DNA from: Novosphingobium sp.
GTDB taxonomy: Bacteria; Pseudomonadota; Alphaproteobacteria; Sphingomonadales; Sphingomonadaceae
Assembly: GCA_027490345.1 (NCBI GenBank)
Contig: JAIXYF010000192.1
Span: 1-8,231, forward strand
Reading direction: 5' to 3'
Length of the DNA: 8,231 bases
Shown: in pieces, positions 6,174 through 8,231 of the stretch
How the letters are laid out: each line of letters opens with the position of its first letter
Numbering within the stretch: position 1 is the first letter of the stretch
The notes under the pieces: model-generated
The model's database searches: none
What the model saw: the letters and a program-made list of their open reading frames with translations, nothing else
What the model was told of the DNA's origin: nothing
Translations under genes and position numbers: made by a program

Positions 6174-6200
6174 TTGTCCTGTCATTTTTGGCGGTTGTCC
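6174..6200 (+). promoter_or_regulatory. Direct repeat TTGTCC upstream of the receptor gene
   Basis: TTGTCC occurs at 6174-6179 and again at 6195-6200. The starts are 21 bases apart, about two helical turns, and both copies are followed by similar T-rich sequence (TGTCATTTTTGG and GTTTTCGG). The spacing would suit a regulator binding one face of the DNA, or one copy could act as a -35 element, though no good -10 follows. With six-base repeats, chance is a real alternative. Confidence 0.25.
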
Positions 6201-6287
6201 GTTTTCGGAGCACTGCCCCACCTTCGCGGACGAGCTGGGAACACGCACTGTGCGCAAAAAGCGCAGGCCCTGGCCGTCCACTGGATG

Positions 6288-6294
6288 AGAGGAG
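6288..6294 (+). promoter_or_regulatory. Ribosome-binding site of the receptor gene
   Basis: AGAGGAG lies 6 bases before ATG 6301 and fixes the start of the receptor. The nearer ATG at 6296 is in another frame, only 1 base after the site, and gives no receptor-like protein. Confidence 0.8.
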
Positions 6295-6300
6295 AATGGC

Positions 6301-8231
6301 ATGCGGTATACGCGCGTTCTTGGCTGGTCGTCGCTTGCGGCGGTCGCTGTTTCCCTGGCCATGCCCGCCCACGCGGCGGATGCAGCCGAAGCGGCCGATG
6401 CGGCCGGCACTTCGGCCGAAGCTTCCGGCAAGGATCTGATCATCGTTACGGCCACGCGCCAGGCGGCCGACAAGCAGAAGGTTGGTGTGGCGCTCACTGC
6501 GCTGACGGCGGAGGACATTGCCTTGCTGGCGCCGCGTTCGCTGCTCGATATCCAGGGTTCGGCGCCCAACGTGTTCATCGGCAGCGGCACCGCCGCGCCG
6601 GGGCAGAGCGCCATCTACATTCGCGGGCAGGGCTATGCTGACGTTGAAAAGACGCAGAGCCCGCCGGTCGGCGTGATTCAGGACGGCGTGTTCTTCGGCA
6701 ACAACACCGGCCAGCTGCTCGACATGTTCAATATCTGCTCGGTCGAGGTCGATCGTGGCCCGCAGGGCATTTTCTATGGCAAGAACACCACAGCCGGCCT
6801 CATCAACCTCACGCGCTGCGCCCCCACGCGCAAGCTGGGTGCCAGCCTTGAAGTGGGCTACGGCTCGTTCAACGAGTTTTACGGGCGCGGCGTGCTCAAT
6901 GCGCCGCTGGGGGACCGCGGCGGGATTGCCCTGTCCGGCCAGTATCGCACCATCGACGGCATCCTGAACAATGTCTTCGCCAATCGCCGCGCGGGCAAAT
7001 CGGATTACCGCGCCTTCAACCTGAAGCTCGATTACGACCTGACCGACTGGCTCAAGGCCGATCTCAGCCTCGATCACATCCACCAGACCGGCGGCGGCAC
7101 CCCGGTGCAGTTTGGCAACAAGCTGACGGCCAGCATTCTCTTCGGGCCGAACCCCAGTGCGCTGTTCCCCAGCTTTAACCCCGAAACCGGCAGCCTCATC
7201 GGCCTCAAGCCGCGCGAGATCAGCAACAACCTCGGCGCCGATCAGGACCGCCTCAACACCAACATCGGCAGCCTGACCCTCAAGGCGAAGACTCCGATCG
7301 GCGATCTCGTTTCGCAGACCTCGTACATGTCGTCGGGCGATACGGTGAACCAGGACTTCGATGGCACCTGCATCGGGGCGGCGGGCTGCATCAGCCCGAT
7401 CGGCAACCCGCTGCTCGCGGCCACCGGTAGCCAGCTCCTCACCAACCGCGATCAGACCTACAAGCAGTTCACGCAGGAAGTGCGCCTGCAAGGCTCGGCG
7501 GCGAACGGCATGGTCGATTACATCGTCGGCGCGTTCTACTACGATCACAAGATCACGCTGCACCAGAACACCAACAAGGCGATCGACCAGTACTCGGGCG
7601 AGAAGGACCACAGCTGGTCGTTCTTCGGCAACGTTGACATCAACCCGACCGACACGATCAAGATCTCTGGCGGCGTGCGCAATATCTTCGAGGCCAAGCG
7701 CTTCAACACCGAGTATATCCTGCTCGGCACGATCCCGCTCGTGCCGCGCATCAATGATCGTCGCAGCTGGCAGAAGCTGATCACCCGCTTCAACATCCAG
7801 TGGCAGGCAACGCCAGACGTGCTGCTCTACGTGAACCGTTCGGAAGGCTTCCGCTCGGGCGGCTTCTCGATCCGCGGTACGCTGTCCGAACAGCAGGCCG
7901 CATCGACCAACTGCGGCGTGGCCGGCGGCTGCCCGAACAACAATTTCCTCTCGTTCCTGCCGGAAACCAACACGACTTACGAAGGCGGCATCAAGACGCG
8001 CTTCCTGAACCGCGCGATCACCTTCAACGCCGCTGGCTTCATCAACGACATCACCAACTTCCAGCAGTCGCAGGTCGTCGTAACGCCCGGCTATGGTCCC
8101 GGCACCAACACCTACGTGGTCAGCTTCCCCAAGGTCCAGATCAAGGGTCTCGAGTTCGAACTGGACTTCGATTTCGGCAAGATGACCGATACGATGCAGG
8201 GCCTCTCGCTGTCCGGCACGCTGGGCATTCA
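6301..8231 (+). CDS. TonB-dependent outer-membrane receptor, 3' end missing
   Basis: Energised outer-membrane transporter for a substrate that cannot be named from sequence. The frame is open without a stop for 643 codons to the window edge; relatives usually run 700-850 residues, so the last barrel strands are missing. Residues 1-25 are a signal peptide (hydrophobic 11-21, cleavage after PAHA). A TonB-box-like stretch DLIIVTATRQ follows at 45-54. The plug at about 55-175 includes SAIYIRGQGYAD, PPVGVIQDGVFF and VEVDRGPQGIFYGKNTTAGL, the signature of this family. The barrel follows, with strand motifs such as YKQFTQEVRLQG and YVNRSEGFRSGGF. Two CX5C pairs, C357/C363 and C538/C544, sit in likely external loops. 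The start is fixed by AGAGGAG at 6288-6294. The upstream MarR gene is the only neighbour that hints at control. Siderophore or aromatic-compound uptake are both possible. Confidence 0.95.
   Translation, partial: MRYTRVLGWSSLAAVAVSLAMPAHAADAAEAADAAGTSAEASGKDLIIVTATRQAADKQKVGVALTALTAEDIALLAPRSLLDIQGSAPNVFIGSGTAAPGQSAIYIRGQGYADVEKTQSPPVGVIQDGVFFGNNTGQLLDMFNICSVEVDRGPQGIFYGKNTTAGLINLTRCAPTRKLGASLEVGYGSFNEFYGRGVLNAPLGDRGGIALSGQYRTIDGILNNVFANRRAGKSDYRAFNLKLDYDLTDWLKADLSLDHIHQTGGGTPVQFGNKLTASILFGPNPSALFPSFNPETGSLIGLKPREISNNLGADQDRLNTNIGSLTLKAKTPIGDLVSQTSYMSSGDTVNQDFDGTCIGAAGCISPIGNPLLAATGSQLLTNRDQTYKQFTQEVRLQGSAANGMVDYIVGAFYYDHKITLHQNTNKAIDQYSGEKDHSWSFFGNVDINPTDTIKISGGVRNIFEAKRFNTEYILLGTIPLVPRINDRRSWQKLITRFNIQWQATPDVLLYVNRSEGFRSGGFSIRGTLSEQQAASTNCGVAGGCPNNNFLSFLPETNTTYEGGIKTRFLNRAITFNAAGFINDITNFQQSQVVVTPGYGPGTNTYVVSFPKVQIKGLEFELDFDFGKMTDTMQGLSLSGTLGI

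Noticed and set aside
6174..6641. 155-residue frame overlapping the receptor start
   Set aside because: It is a different frame over the receptor's signal peptide and plug, with a low-complexity translation and no domain. The receptor frame has clear motifs and the ribosome site.
5209..7611. 800-residue open frame on the minus strand
   Set aside because: It lies antisense to rpmE, marR and the receptor gene, all with clear family motifs. Long antisense frames are common in GC-rich coding DNA, and its Arg/Ala/Gly-rich translation shows no recognisable domain.

Overview
The window looks like chromosomal DNA from a high-GC alphaproteobacterium, most likely a sphingomonad (Sphingomonadaceae, for example Novosphingobium or a relative). 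This rests on the gene order rseP-bamA-ompH/skp-fabZ-rpmE, the cysteine-free alphaproteobacterial form of ribosomal protein L31, and a large TonB-dependent receptor of the kind abundant in that order. The genus is an inference from sequence style, not a database result. All real genes lie on the + strand.

Region 1 (1-4985) is an envelope-biogenesis cluster. It starts with the C-terminal two-thirds or so of the intramembrane protease RseP. A 240-base gap follows, then bamA (the beta-barrel assembly machine), an OmpH/Skp-type periplasmic chaperone that overlaps bamA by one base, and fabZ (3-hydroxyacyl-ACP dehydratase) 11 bases further on. Skp-type chaperones deliver unfolded outer-membrane proteins to BamA, and RseP-type proteases act in envelope stress signalling, so the first three genes fit one theme. 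FabZ supplies acyl chains for membrane lipids. In many other proteobacteria lpxD sits between skp and fabZ, with lpxA and lpxB after it. None of these is present here.

Region 2 (4986-5649) holds rpmE and several unusual non-coding structures. Between fabZ and rpmE is a 172-base element bounded by 24-bp inverted repeats (23 of 24 matching), built partly from 9-base GCAGAG-like units. A 7-bp hairpin lies just upstream of the rpmE ribosome-binding site. After rpmE comes an 18-base tandem duplication that repeats the stop codon in frame three times. A strong Rho-independent terminator with a UUCG tetraloop then closes the unit.

Region 3 (5650-8231) is a separate unit. It has a MarR-family regulator, a 204-base gap, and a TonB-dependent outer-membrane receptor that runs off the right edge of the window. 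Any regulatory link between the two is inferred from position only. I see no CRISPR array, tRNA, rRNA, transposase or defence system. The most unusual signal is the inverted-repeat element at 5001-5172.
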